The notes under the pieces: model-generated
What the model was told of the DNA's origin: nothing
What the model saw: the letters and a program-made list of their open reading frames with translations, nothing else
Databases searched by the model: none
Shown: positions 35,101-42,903 of the stretch, piece after piece
Layout: each line of letters begins with the position of its first letter
Position numbering within the stretch: the stretch's first letter is position 1
Translations under genes and position numbers: made by a program
NCBI GenBank assembly: GCA_024399015.1
Contig: JAKSIC010000023.1
Coordinates: forward strand, 1 to 49,312
Direction of reading: 5' to 3'
Source of the DNA: Fibrobacter sp.
GTDB lineage: Bacteria; Fibrobacterota; Fibrobacteria; Fibrobacterales; Fibrobacteraceae
DNA length: 49,312 bases

Positions 35101-36566
35101 TCCATGGGAATACCCAGGGAACGTGCGTAGGTTTCGATGAACGAACCGCAACCGGAGGAGCAGGCTTCGTTAAGGATAATGCCGGTAACCACGCCGTCCT
35201 GGACGGAGATTGCCTTCATGTCCTGACCACCGATGTCCAAGATGAAGGATACGTCCGGGCAGAGACGCTGGGCAGCGTTTGCGTGGGCAACGGTTTCAAC
35301 AGTGTGGTAGTCGGCGTGGACAGCCTTAGCGAAGAGCTGTTCACCGTAACCGGTGGTACCCACACCCAAAATGTTCAGCTTGCAGCCGTATTCTTCGTAG
35401 CGGTCGATGAGTTCGTTCATGGCGCGCTTGAGCACGGCCAGCGGTTCACCGTCGTTACTTGCGTAGAAGCCGTCTACGATGTTATCCTGTTCGTCCATGA
35501 GAACGAACTTGGTGGTGGTGGAACCAGCGTCGATACCGAGGTAGACGTTGAGCTCGCTACCGGAGGCGGGCTGCGGGTAGTGGTTGCTTGCCATCTTGTG
35601 GTCTGCAAGGAACTGCTGGTATTCAGCGTCGTTCTTGAAGAACAGGTCGGCGGCAGCCTTGGCCTTGTGTTCGGCCTGGCGGACTTCGTTAAAGTGAACC
35701 AAGGCGTCCAGAGAGCCTTCTTCGCGGTAGAAGCATTCCTGGTCGGCAAACATGGAGCCGAGGGAAAGGGCTGCACCCATAGCTACGAGAACTTCAGAAT
35801 GTTCAGGAACGATGGCCTGTTCGTCACTAATGCCGAGACGTTCCTTAAAGGCGCGCACGAGTGTGGGGTTGAAGGTCAGCGGGCCACCTTCAAAAATGAC
35901 CGGCGGCTTGATTTCCATACCCTGGGCAAGACCACCGATGGTCTGCTTGGCGATGGCGTGGAAGCTGGAAAGTGCGATATCTTCCTTGGCGATACCGTTG
36001 TTCAGCATGGGCTGAATGTCGGTCTTGGCGAACACGCCGCAACGTCCGGAGATTTCGTAGACCTTCTGGCCGCGCTTTGCGAAACCTTCGAAGGCTTCGG
36101 TCTTGATACGGAGGAGTTCTGCCACCTGGTCAATGAAAGCACCAGTACCGCCGGCGCAGACACCGTTCATACGCATGTCGCTGGCGATAAGCTTACCGGT
36201 TGTGGGATCCTTTTCGAAGAACACCACCTTGGCGTCCTGGCCACCCAGTTCAATGGCTACTCGAGTGTCGGGGAAGGTTGCGCGAACGGCGAGAGCGTTG
36301 GCAACCACTTCCTGCACGAAAAATGCGTGGGTAGCTTCTGCGAAAGGCTGACCGCCACTACCGCAGAATGCGACTCTAAAATTCTTGCCCGGGAAAAGGC
36401 CGTGTGCTTCACGGAGCACTTCGTGGACCTTCTGGGCCTGCATAGCGTTGTGACGCTGATACGTGTAGTGCAAAAGCTTGGAGGTTTCCGGTTCGACGAC
36501 GGCAATCTTCACAGTGGTAGAGCCAACGTCAACACCAACCCATAAATCATTCTTTGTATTACTCAT
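32112..36566 (-). CDS. Fused 2-hydroxyacyl-CoA dehydratase activase/dehydratase-like protein
   Basis: 1484 residues. Residues 1-270 and about 340-600 are two BadF/BcrA-type ATPase (activase) domains, each opening with an actin-like phosphate loop (GVDVGSTTVK; GIDAGSTTTK). Each has the Cys motif that holds the bridging 4Fe-4S cluster in HgdC (NGVCAGGTGAF; EACSSGCGSF). A DUF2229 region follows ('CFPAKLVHGHVL'), then an HgdB-like dehydratase subunit domain with 'GRPYHVDPLINHNI', 'FGCGHDSILTDEM', 'DICFPCQVNIGEN' and 'NCENCRAVQ'. Such fusions are widespread in anaerobes; their substrate is not established. A TATTTTTG element lies 8 nt before the ATG. Confidence 0.85.
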   Translation of the reverse strand: MSNTKNDLWVGVDVGSTTVKIAVVEPETSKLLHYTYQRHNAMQAQKVHEVLREAHGLFPGKNFRVAFCGSGGQPFAEATHAFFVQEVVANALAVRATFPDTRVAIELGGQDAKVVFFEKDPTTGKLIASDMRMNGVCAGGTGAFIDQVAELLRIKTEAFEGFAKRGQKVYEISGRCGVFAKTDIQPMLNNGIAKEDIALSSFHAIAKQTIGGLAQGMEIKPPVIFEGGPLTFNPTLVRAFKERLGISDEQAIVPEHSEVLVAMGAALSLGSMFADQECFYREEGSLDALVHFNEVRQAEHKAKAAADLFFKNDAEYQQFLADHKMASNHYPQPASGSELNVYLGIDAGSTTTKFVLMDEQDNIVDGFYASNDGEPLAVLKRAMNELIDRYEEYGCKLNILGVGTTGYGEQLFAKAVHADYHTVETVAHANAAQRLCPDVSFILDIGGQDMKAISVQDGVVTGIILNEACSSGCGSFIETYARSLGIPMEKIAEMAFNAKSPSQLGSRCTVFMNSSIITEQRDGKQPEDIIAGICRSIINNVFTKVIRIRNLNTLGKKVVVQGGTFKNNAVLRAFEQYTGLKPIRPERPGEMGAIGIALLTKKFMEEKRKTNPELKSSFIGLEAMKTFSWHNQPGQLCQYCTNHCSRTIVTFSDGQSFVTGNRCERGEVTADPNDPKTKALIAEINKKMMSVPDMIKRTNQLLVKDYAPAKLVEPLKNADGTPKTIGIPRALEFWASLPFWKAFFTSLGYTVVVSRSSDYKMFEAGLHSVPSDTVCFPAKLVHGHVLSLIDKKVDRIFFPMMVAVPSDHTKFNATAVCPVVQGYPNVCKNTDDPERNYGVPMDQPVFHWFNAKLRRSQTIDWFSEHWGLDKKLINKAVDEGEKALNNYRTTLLEEGQKILDDVRAKNSFAVVIAGRPYHVDPLINHNIASHFTAMGIPVLTTESLPGVYDQDVPNSTRVEIKNTFHLRMIGATMIAAKDPNVELAQIVSFGCGHDSILTDEMMRMMHRDSNKEMLMLKLDEGDARGPVGIRIKSFIETVKARRAANLPEKPESNEPLFTTPFTKDDKAKRTILVPNLSPAFSVLAAAYMRAKGYKASPLPVADKRAIELGKKFVHNDICFPCQVNIGENLLWLEQHPEAKQEEISIGLAKNCENCRAVQYAVLARKALDEAGYPNVSIITTGSDNKNMHPGFILGLDFRLHMLWGLVTMDGLETMYRALRPYEVNKGDTQKVYDEWMPRIMERVAVLSKLELANPKAVINLFRDAIEAFNTVEITEDRKKGIRKPRVAVLGEILMNYHPSANGYIEEYLMNNGMEVYLPGMTDFFRVDEVVRAEKIRRGFSANPIEDRVIGGATAKVYTHAINVARREMEEHFKLYEHHADCYELVNMVGDIIDPSYNTGEGWLIPGEILYNSQHGINSHIILQPFACLANHISGRGLTKAVKERCPHIQVLSLDYDPDTSFANIENRLQMLIINARELEKANQH

Positions 36567-36574
36567 AGTGCGGG

Positions 36575-36582
36575 CAAAAATA
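36575..36582 (-). promoter_or_regulatory. TAnnTTTG -7 element for the activase/ABC-F operon
   Basis: Minus-strand TATTTTTG ends 8 nt before the ATG of the activase gene; no Shine-Dalgarno sequence between. Confidence 0.4.
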
Positions 36583-36637
36583 GCAAAAAATGTAAATAGA
36601 GTGGTGCATTTTATCGCCTAAAATGGGGGTTTCTTCT

Positions 36638-36645
36638 TATATTTG
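36638..36645 (+). promoter_or_regulatory. TAnnTTTG -7 element for ruvX
   Basis: TATATTTG ends 5 nt before the ruvX ATG, the same spacing as at 9161-9168. The five bases between (CGGGC) are not a convincing Shine-Dalgarno sequence. Confidence 0.45.
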
Positions 36646-36650
36646 CGGGC

Positions 36651-37061
36651 ATGAACTACTTAGCCCTTGATTATGGTGAACACCGCGTCGGTGTCGCTTT
36701 TGCCGATTCTGAACTGAAATTCGCCTTTGCACGCGAGACCATCGACCAGAAAATTACGAACCTCTGGGTCCGTCTCGACGAATTGGTCAAGGTGAACAAG
36801 GTGGACGCCTTCGTGGTAGGAATGCCCTACCATCCCGATGGCCGTGCCAACGGCAAGAACGTGGTGGTGGAGAAGTTCATTTTGGATCTTAAGGAACGTT
36901 TCCCGGGCCTACCCGTTTACACCCAGGACGAATCCTATTCAAGTGTGCAGGCTCAGGCCTGTACATCCCATTTCAGCAAGAAGAAAAAGCAGAAGAATAA
37001 GGCCGTCATCGACCAACTTGCCGCACAAATTATTTTGCAGAGATGGCTTGACGAAAACTAA
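36651..37061 (+). CDS. ruvX: YqgF/RuvX family putative pre-16S rRNA nuclease
   Basis: 136 residues, standard length. It starts MNYLALDYGEHRVGVAFAD, the RNase H-like first strand with the catalytic Asp (LDYG). Further family segments are 'VVGMPYHPDGRAN', 'TQDESYSSVQAQ' and 'KAVIDQLAAQIILQRWLDE', which supplies the last acidic residue. The family matures the 5' end of 16S rRNA and was earlier called a Holliday-junction resolvase. Its TAA stop overlaps the TAG stop of the convergent downstream gene. Confidence 0.9.
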   Translation: MNYLALDYGEHRVGVAFADSELKFAFARETIDQKITNLWVRLDELVKVNKVDAFVVGMPYHPDGRANGKNVVVEKFILDLKERFPGLPVYTQDESYSSVQAQACTSHFSKKKKQKNKAVIDQLAAQIILQRWLDEN

Positions 37062-37990
37062 AAACCGATCAAGAATTGCGGTTTGACAAAGAAGCCTTTT
37101 GACGTTGTTCCAAAGGCTGAAGAGTAGCCGATACTGTCTGAATCGTCCCAAAGTATAGCTTGATTATTGACTTTGTCACCCCAGTATTGGTAACCAAGGT
37201 CAGCTCCTATGGTAAAAAGGAAATTATGGAAATTCATTGCGATTCCAACGCCGATTGAACCCACAAATCCAACGTCGAACTTGCTGTAGGATTTGTCTTC
37301 TTCGATGTAATTGACGTTTTCAATAGATAAGGATGGACCAAGAAAACCTTCTACGAATAGGGATGTGTTTCCATGAGGGGTGTATCGATGCCTGGCTTTT
37401 GCCTTTGTAATATCTACGGGTTTTTGAGAAATGTTTAAGTAGTATCGATAACCCATGGGCAATGCCATCGTTGACTTGAAACCGTTCCATTGAGGGGCGC
37501 TCATGAAACCTGCGTCGCCAAACATCATTACGGCTGCATAATTAACAAGAATGGATCCGTTTTTCCAATTTTCCTTTTCAAATGTGTAGTCTATGAAAAG
37601 TGCCTTTAGTGCGATAAGGATAATGTCGGCTGCAATCGCGGGGTTGAGCCAACTTGTGAAAGTCGGGGGAATATCCTCTGGATAGACGAAATCTCTGGTG
37701 ATTCGTCTTTGGAATTCCTCTTCAGTTTCTTCTCGTTCGGGGAGTTTTTCTTTATTCTTGAAAAAGTCACTGTTTACCTCAAGGACAACGTTTCCGCCGT
37801 TGGAGGTGTCGATGAACACGGTGTCTCTTAAGGCAGGAAGGTAGACGGTGTCGGTGATGTGCTCCTGCACATAAATTGTGTCTACAAGATTTACTTGCGC
37901 GATGGTGTTTTCCGCTTCGTTTGCGAAGAGCATGGCGGGCAAGGCAAGGGTAATGAACATAATTGAAAAATGCATTTTCTTTAAGCTCAT
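37058..37990 (-). CDS. Putative outer-membrane protein with DTVY-repeat N-terminus (1)
   Basis: 310 residues with a signal peptide (MHFSIMFITLALPAMLFANE). After cleavage come repeated short strands 'VDTIYVQEHITDTVYLPALRDTVFID', best read as three copies of DT(I/V)(Y/F)(V/L/I). A helical part with charged residues follows (KLPEREETEEEFQRR), then a C-terminal barrel-like half ending 'KGFFVKPQFLIGF' with a terminal Phe typical of barrel proteins. Probably localised to the outer membrane; function unknown. Its ATG overlaps the stop of the upstream partner gene by 4 nt. Confidence 0.65.
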   Translation of the reverse strand: MSLKKMHFSIMFITLALPAMLFANEAENTIAQVNLVDTIYVQEHITDTVYLPALRDTVFIDTSNGGNVVLEVNSDFFKNKEKLPEREETEEEFQRRITRDFVYPEDIPPTFTSWLNPAIAADIILIALKALFIDYTFEKENWKNGSILVNYAAVMMFGDAGFMSAPQWNGFKSTMALPMGYRYYLNISQKPVDITKAKARHRYTPHGNTSLFVEGFLGPSLSIENVNYIEEDKSYSKFDVGFVGSIGVGIAMNFHNFLFTIGADLGYQYWGDKVNNQAILWDDSDSIGYSSAFGTTSKGFFVKPQFLIGF

Positions 37991-38835
37991 AGAATCCCCA
38001 CACTAACGTTTATTTTGGTGTCAAGTTGGATGCCTCGAGTGATGTAGAATCCATGCCCCTTTAAGATTTCATCATTAAAAGTGGGAACGTAATTGTATGC
38101 CAAACCTCCCAAAAGAGCTAATCCCATTCGGTCGCCTCTTCTTAATAGACCGAAGTGTGCAAAAGCCTGCGCACCATGATGGATCTTGTGTTCGGAATGA
38201 GGTCTGTCGTTGATGTAGTTGGTGTTGTCCCAGCTGTTGTCGTAGTTGGATTTTCTTTGGACGTAATGGGTTCCAAATTCAATGAACTTTGTAGCTGCTG
38301 TTGGACGGAAACAGTAACGGTAGGCGAATCCAAATGTAATTTGGCTAATGTCTCCGGAATAAATGGAATTGAATGTGTCCGAGTAGCCGGTACTGTCGGG
38401 ATATTTCTTTGCGTAAGCGAAACCCAGTAGGAGAGAATGCTTTAGGGTGAAGGGTATCTCAAGGGCTATGTCTACGGCAGGGTGATCGAGTGTTGAAACG
38501 AGTAAGCTGATAGCATCAACTTGCAAAATGAACGAGTTCTTGTGGAGGCTGGAGTCGTTCTTTGGTATATAACGTGAAACCGCAGCCTGCTCATTGGAGG
38601 TGATTGCCATGCTGCTGTCACGAGTCTCCGGTGAATTATTCGGAATTCTCTTGCTGTCATTGACATAGATCGTGTCGATGATGGGTGCTGGCTGAATATA
38701 GACTGTGTCGCGATAAATTTGTTTAATAATAACTGTGTCACGGAATGCTGAACCCGTTGAACTTGCGACAGCCGCATCCTCTTGACCGAATGCTGCGACA
38801 CAGAGCCAAAGAAAAAATAGAAAACCTAACCTCAT
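37987..38835 (-). CDS. Putative outer-membrane protein with DTVY-repeat N-terminus (2)
   Basis: 282 residues with a signal peptide (MRLGFLFFLWLCVAAFGQE). Just after it lie 'FRDTVIIKQIYRDTVYIQ' and 'IIDTIYVNDS', the same DTxYx repeat as in the next gene. The rest alternates in beta strands (HSLLLGFAYAKKY, ISQITFGFAYRYCF, GLALLGGLAYNYV, TKINVSVGIL). Translation is coupled to the following gene (ATGA overlap). The two proteins probably work as a pair in the outer membrane. Confidence 0.65.
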   Translation of the reverse strand: MRLGFLFFLWLCVAAFGQEDAAVASSTGSAFRDTVIIKQIYRDTVYIQPAPIIDTIYVNDSKRIPNNSPETRDSSMAITSNEQAAVSRYIPKNDSSLHKNSFILQVDAISLLVSTLDHPAVDIALEIPFTLKHSLLLGFAYAKKYPDSTGYSDTFNSIYSGDISQITFGFAYRYCFRPTAATKFIEFGTHYVQRKSNYDNSWDNTNYINDRPHSEHKIHHGAQAFAHFGLLRRGDRMGLALLGGLAYNYVPTFNDEILKGHGFYITRGIQLDTKINVSVGIL

Positions 38836-38901
38836 AGGGAAAAAATAAGAAAAAAACGTAAGTGTGGACTACGTCGTGATTTAATCAGGGGTCGAATCTG
38901 G

Positions 38902-38932
38902 AAAAAGGGCCGCACTTTCACCGGAGCGGTCC
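38902..38932 (-). terminator. Terminator downstream of the zeta-like gene
   Basis: GGGCCGC (38907-38913) / GCGGTCC (38926-38932), one G-T pair; minus-strand T5 at 38902-38906. Confidence 0.65.
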
Positions 38933-39032
38933 TTCTACATCTCGGTTCCTTGCATTGCAGGGGCTGATGGTGATCGGGCAAAAGCTGGCTATATAGCTTT
39001 GGTACGACCTTTTCAAAATTACAATGCCTTGA

Positions 39033-39623
39033 TTACAGCAGTTCCTGAACCCAATTGGGCAATATCTCGGCGTACTGCTTATACAAGGCTCCGTCAACCA
39101 TTCTGCAAATCAGCTTAGGCAACTGATTGTCGACGGAATTGTCGTAGATGTAAGCTCTGTCTACTATGGAGATTGCGACGGCAGCATTCGCTAGTGACTT
39201 GTAGTAGCGGGTCACGATTTTAGAAATAGGGACTTCGTGGCCGCCTGTGAGGAAACGGTTTGTTACACGAAGAACGTTAATTGACGGCTTTTCTGTGCAT
39301 ACAAAGAAAAATCGTATGAAGAATCCTGCGTCTTTTGCCTTGCGTATGAATTCAAGCTTCTCGTCTGAGGAAAAAACGGTCTCAAAGACGAAGTTTTTCT
39401 TTTCTTCAAGGCATTTGTAGCGAAGTTCGGTAGAATGCTGAGCTGCTTTTAGCACTGCTTCGGGGGAATTCCAGTTTCCGAACATTTCTTGGGCGATGTT
39501 GTCCGGGTTGATATAGACGCTATCGGCTGCCCATTCATTTTCCAGCAACTGAATGGTCGTAGTAGTCTTTCCGGAACCGTTTGGACCGGCAACAATGCAT
39601 AGTGTCGGTTTCTTTTCGCTCAT
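39033..39623 (-). CDS. Zeta-toxin-like P-loop kinase
   Basis: 196 residues. Walker A is GPNGSGKTT near the N-terminus, followed by 'SVYINPDNIAQEMFGNW' and 'FVFETVFSSDEKLEFI', the pattern of zeta toxin/PezT-like proteins (Asp-containing substrate loop, then 'FxxETxxS'). 'RVTNRFLTGGHEVP' matches the 'R...GGH.VP' segment of this group. Such enzymes phosphorylate UDP-N-acetylglucosamine or related substrates, though many family members are uncharacterised. The ATG overlaps the stop of the small upstream gene by 4 nt, as in toxin-antitoxin operons. Confidence 0.75.
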   Translation of the reverse strand: MSEKKPTLCIVAGPNGSGKTTTTIQLLENEWAADSVYINPDNIAQEMFGNWNSPEAVLKAAQHSTELRYKCLEEKKNFVFETVFSSDEKLEFIRKAKDAGFFIRFFFVCTEKPSINVLRVTNRFLTGGHEVPISKIVTRYYKSLANAAVAISIVDRAYIYDNSVDNQLPKLICRMVDGALYKQYAEILPNWVQELL

Positions 39624-39817
39624 AGCAAACCAAGACGTAATTTTTTCTGGGCGATATTTGAAGCGACTTCTGCACGCATACGATCCATAGCCTCTTCTGC
39701 CTTGCGGGAGGATTCACGTGCTGCTGCACCGACCTTTTCCATAAGGGCTTCCAGCATTTCGTCGGAAGGCTCCTCCATGGATGATAGCCTGTATTTTTTC
39801 AGTTCTTCATCTGCCAT
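39620..39817 (-). CDS. Small helical partner of the zeta-like protein (candidate antitoxin)
   Basis: 65 residues, highly charged and helical (EEPSDEMLEALMEKVGAAAR, EEAMDRMRAEVASNIAQ). It is not recognisably an epsilon antitoxin. A minus-strand TATATTTA element (39823-39830) ends 5 nt before the ATG. Antitoxin function is inferred only from size, order and 4-nt overlap. Confidence 0.55.
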   Translation of the reverse strand: MADEELKKYRLSSMEEPSDEMLEALMEKVGAAARESSRKAEEAMDRMRAEVASNIAQKKLRLGLL

Positions 39818-39860
39818 GTCTGTAAATATATGAAAAAATGTGATGAGTTAATACGTCGTT

Positions 39861-41156
39861 TTGTCCAAACCCCTAAAAATTTCCTATGATTGGAGAGGTA
39901 TGCCGGTGGAATTCAGGATGGAAACAAAGGCTGATGAAGAGCTTCAACCTACGCGTAGTTGCAGTAGGGGCGATAGCCTTATGCTGGCCATGGCTTACGA
40001 CGGCACCGGCAGGCGCGTTTCCAAGACCCGCTACCGTAAGGTTTGCGTTTCCGACAAGGCTGATGGCGTATATGATGCCGACTGGGAACGTGAACTCGTC
40101 ACCCACTACACCGGCATCGGCACCGAAGTTCGTGAAAACTATCGTGACGGCAGCCTCCAAAATGCCCGCGTGGTCGTAAATATGCCCCAGGGCCTGGGCC
40201 GTTACATGCCCGAGGACGCCTCGGCACCAGTAGTGCCATCGACGACTCTCGACGAAAATGGAAAGCCGACCGACTGGAGCGTATTCAATCCTAAATTCGA
40301 ATGGTACCTCAAGAACCACCTCGGCTCCACCATGCTGGTGTACGGCACCCAGAGTACCTCAAACGCAGACGTTGCTGACCTCGGTGAAGTGAAGAAAGCT
40401 TATGACTACCGCTCCTTCGGCGAACAAGTAGATTTGGCAGTCCCTGCCGAAAAAGTCACAGAGAATTTCACCGGCAAGGAGAAGGACGACGAAACCGACT
40501 TGAACTACTTCGGCGCAAGATATCTCGACCCGATGATTGGAATGTGGACAAGCGTGGATCCGGCAAGGCAGTTTGCAAGTCCGTATTTGTACGTCGGAAA
40601 TGGATATAATCCGGTGAATGTGATTGACCCGGATGGGAATGAAACATATGTTACTGTTGATGAAAACGGCTTGATTGCTAACATGACATTTTGCGCAAAT
40701 GAAGATAATCATGTCTATTTCAATTTTGCTGACGGCAGTAGTTTTACGACTTTAGAACCCGATGTTGATAGTTATTTCTATTCAACGGATAAAGATGGCT
40801 TCTACAACATTTTATTCACAACGTTGGATTTGGGAATGGAAAAAAATGCTAAAGAAATGATGAACAATGTGAGCATTTTCCGTCCCATGCAATGGGGCTC
40901 TGGTGGTGATTATGACTTTAAATATCAATACTATAAAACCAAAGATAAAAGCGTTTATACAGTTGGTGTTCTAAACGGGGTTGCAATGACCGCACGAGAC
41001 GCTGGCAATGCACTTTGGGGTGGCTATGTAACATTTCTTCCTTATAATTTGATGATTAGAGCTTCCGATTGGGCCGCCGGTGGTAGCGAAGATTATCAAA
41101 GTTCCTCAATGCAATTGTGGGGCTATGAGAATGCTTTTGGGAAAAATTATCATTAA
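39861..41156 (+). CDS. Orphan RHS C-terminal cassette 1 with toxin tip
   Basis: 431 codons open from a TTG at 39861 with no ribosome-binding site; RHS homology begins at once (LKISYDWRGMPVEFRME), so the large N-terminal RHS barrel is missing and the gene looks like a silent cassette. The core has 'YLKNHLGSTMLVYG', 'YDYRSFGEQ', 'TENFTGKEKDDETDLNYFGARYLDP' (split: TGKEKDDETDLNYFGARY) and 'DPARQFASPYLYVGNGYNPVN..DPDG', the usual cleavage region. The unique tip (about residues 263-431) contains 'ARDAGNALWGGYVTF', reminiscent of the 'R..GN...G' motif in some polymorphic toxins of the Toxin-44 kind; this is tentative. The tip has lower GC than the core. Confidence 0.75.
   Translation: MSKPLKISYDWRGMPVEFRMETKADEELQPTRSCSRGDSLMLAMAYDGTGRRVSKTRYRKVCVSDKADGVYDADWERELVTHYTGIGTEVRENYRDGSLQNARVVVNMPQGLGRYMPEDASAPVVPSTTLDENGKPTDWSVFNPKFEWYLKNHLGSTMLVYGTQSTSNADVADLGEVKKAYDYRSFGEQVDLAVPAEKVTENFTGKEKDDETDLNYFGARYLDPMIGMWTSVDPARQFASPYLYVGNGYNPVNVIDPDGNETYVTVDENGLIANMTFCANEDNHVYFNFADGSSFTTLEPDVDSYFYSTDKDGFYNILFTTLDLGMEKNAKEMMNNVSIFRPMQWGSGGDYDFKYQYYKTKDKSVYTVGVLNGVAMTARDAGNALWGGYVTFLPYNLMIRASDWAAGGSEDYQSSSMQLWGYENAFGKNYH
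39945..39961. repeat. Palindrome in RHS cassette 1
   Basis: CAACCTACGCGTAGTTG, nearly self-complementary with perfect CTACGCGTAG core. The same site occurs in cassettes 4 (43715-43731) and 5 (46488-46504). Confidence 0.6.
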
Positions 41157-41171
41157 ATATATCTTGATTAT

Positions 41172-41663
41172 ATGATGAAAATGAGAAAACATCTTTTTAT
41201 TTTAGGTTTTATTCTATTTGTATTTTTGGTTGTTTTACATATCATTATTGATTTAAATAAATTGAATCAGAACAACCATTATTCACGTCAATTGAAGAAT
41301 CACGATGATAGTGCAGACTGCGTGTTGGAAAATTTCAATATTTATAAAATTTTTTCAATAGAACCTATAAGCCTTTGGGAGTATTTTGTTGACGGGAAAA
41401 GAACGGAAATGATTTTTGGTAGCATTCGGTATGAAAACGTGAAGGAAAATGGAAATCTAATTTCGTTTAGTTTTCCAGAAAATAGCGACACTCCGTTTTT
41501 TGTTATAGCAAATACATCAGACACCTTGGTTATCTGGTACAAACATTCCGAATTGAACGTGATTAGTGTTGAAAATAAATTAATGAACCGTCCTGTTGTG
41601 TTGAAACAAATGGAATATGGCGGCCCGCTAGAATATAATGTTCCTGATTTCCTTTGTCATTAG
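41172..41663 (+). CDS. Candidate immunity protein of cassette 1
   Basis: 163 residues, 15 nt after the RHS stop. The N-terminus is a single hydrophobic helix (LFILGFILFVFLVVLHIII) that would anchor the rest in the periplasm. The remainder is mixed alpha/beta with no recognised family. AT-rich, unlike the RHS core. Immunity role is inferred from position. Confidence 0.55.
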   Translation: MMKMRKHLFILGFILFVFLVVLHIIIDLNKLNQNNHYSRQLKNHDDSADCVLENFNIYKIFSIEPISLWEYFVDGKRTEMIFGSIRYENVKENGNLISFSFPENSDTPFFVIANTSDTLVIWYKHSELNVISVENKLMNRPVVLKQMEYGGPLEYNVPDFLCH

Positions 41664-41749
41664 TTATCTCTGAAAATTGATTATGAATTTGGAAAAACTT
41701 TTTTTGCTATCGTTCACAGATTGAAACTTTATTTCTAACAAATCTAAGT

Positions 41750-42419
41750 CCCTCTAAATTTCTATGATTAAAGGTGTATGAACTATTTCGGTGCAAGATA
41801 TCTGGATCCAATGCTCGGAATGTGGATTTCTGTAGACCCCAAGAGACAATTCGCAAGCCCGTATCTGTATGCGGGGAATGGTGTGAATCCTGTGAATGGG
41901 GTTGATGGTGATGGGGAAAAAATTGTATCTACAAATTCTGCAAATAATAAAAAAATAGCAGATGCCATGAATAAGATAGCCTCTGATCAAGTGACTTTTT
42001 ACTTTGATAAAAATAATGAATTAAAGTTCTCTTATAATGAACAATTTGATGGTAAAGGCTCAATAACCTATGCTAAGACCCTGGCTGTATTAGCATCTAT
42101 TCCTCAAGCGACTTTTAGTATCTCGATTGATCCATCTAACAAAGAAATATTTAAAAGAGGTCATGGAAAAACTGATGCTAACGGAAATGTAATTTTAGAT
42201 GGAGCTGACCATGTGACTATGGGTGCGAACGGATTACCAATATATCAAAGTTTTGCCGAAATTTTAATGCACGAAATAGTTTCTCATGTAGCTCCTATGA
42301 TAGAAGCTGTTGATATAACTCCTAATTCAACGCACGCAATTGATGATGGCAATCTTATAAGACAGGAAATTGGACTGCCGTTAAGGCAGGAAAATAATTC
42401 AGGTTATCATGAAGAATAA
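41750..42419 (+). pseudogene. RHS cassette 2: deleted core joined to an HExxH toxin tip
   Basis: Bases 41750-41777 still resemble the start of other cassettes ('CCCT.TAAATTTC.TATGATT...AGGTGTATG') but jump directly to the end of the core (MNYFGARYLDPMLGMWISVDPKRQFASPYLYAGNGVNPVN). The coding frame from ATG 41778 (213 residues) therefore lost most of the RHS core by deletion. The tip has 'AEILMHEIVSHVAP': HEIVSH at residues 165-170 is a zinc-metallopeptidase HExxH motif. Downstream acidic residues (DDGNLIRQEIGLPL) could give the third ligand. It overlaps the next gene by 11 nt. Confidence 0.6.
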
Positions 42420-42903
42420 AATTTTGTTAATTTCGATTTTATTTATGAGTTCAATTTCATTCGCAAAAAATGAAAGTGACATTAAGATTACTGTAGATTG
42501 TGTCGAAAATGATTCGCTTAAAATATCTATATCTAATCATGGAGATATGACAACATGTTTCCATGTCCCTGATGAAGTTGATTCTTTTTATGACAAAAAC
42601 GTTGTTCGTTTTATTCCGAAATTTGAAAATAATTTAGCTCATATGGAAGGTCGCCCTTTTTCAATAGAATGCTTAAGTCCATATAATAAAAATGCATTGG
42701 AACAGGAGTATAAACGAAGTTATATTGTAAAAAATGTATTTGACAAAAATATCGCAAACATTCGAGGTTTTTATTTTTCTGTTGGATTATTTGAAAAGTT
42801 TAAATTTTTAAAGATACCTGGCCAAAAAGATTATAAAGAACAAGTTAACTTTTTGACAAAAAACAACACATGGTTTGTTCGTCCATGTCGAAGTACAAAA
42901 TGA
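42409..42903 (+). CDS. Candidate immunity protein of cassette 2
   Basis: 164 residues with a signal peptide (MKNKILLISILFMSSISFAKNE). The mature part is predicted beta-rich, with two Cys (DCVEND, TTCFHV). No family recognised. It overlaps the toxin frame by 11 nt, giving translational coupling. AT-rich. Confidence 0.55.
   Translation: MKNKILLISILFMSSISFAKNESDIKITVDCVENDSLKISISNHGDMTTCFHVPDEVDSFYDKNVVRFIPKFENNLAHMEGRPFSIECLSPYNKNALEQEYKRSYIVKNVFDKNIANIRGFYFSVGLFEKFKFLKIPGQKDYKEQVNFLTKNNTWFVRPCRSTK

Noticed and set aside
32115-36545. 1476-codon open frame on the plus strand
   Set aside because: Antisense shadow of the CoA-activase fusion, which has clear domains on the other strand.
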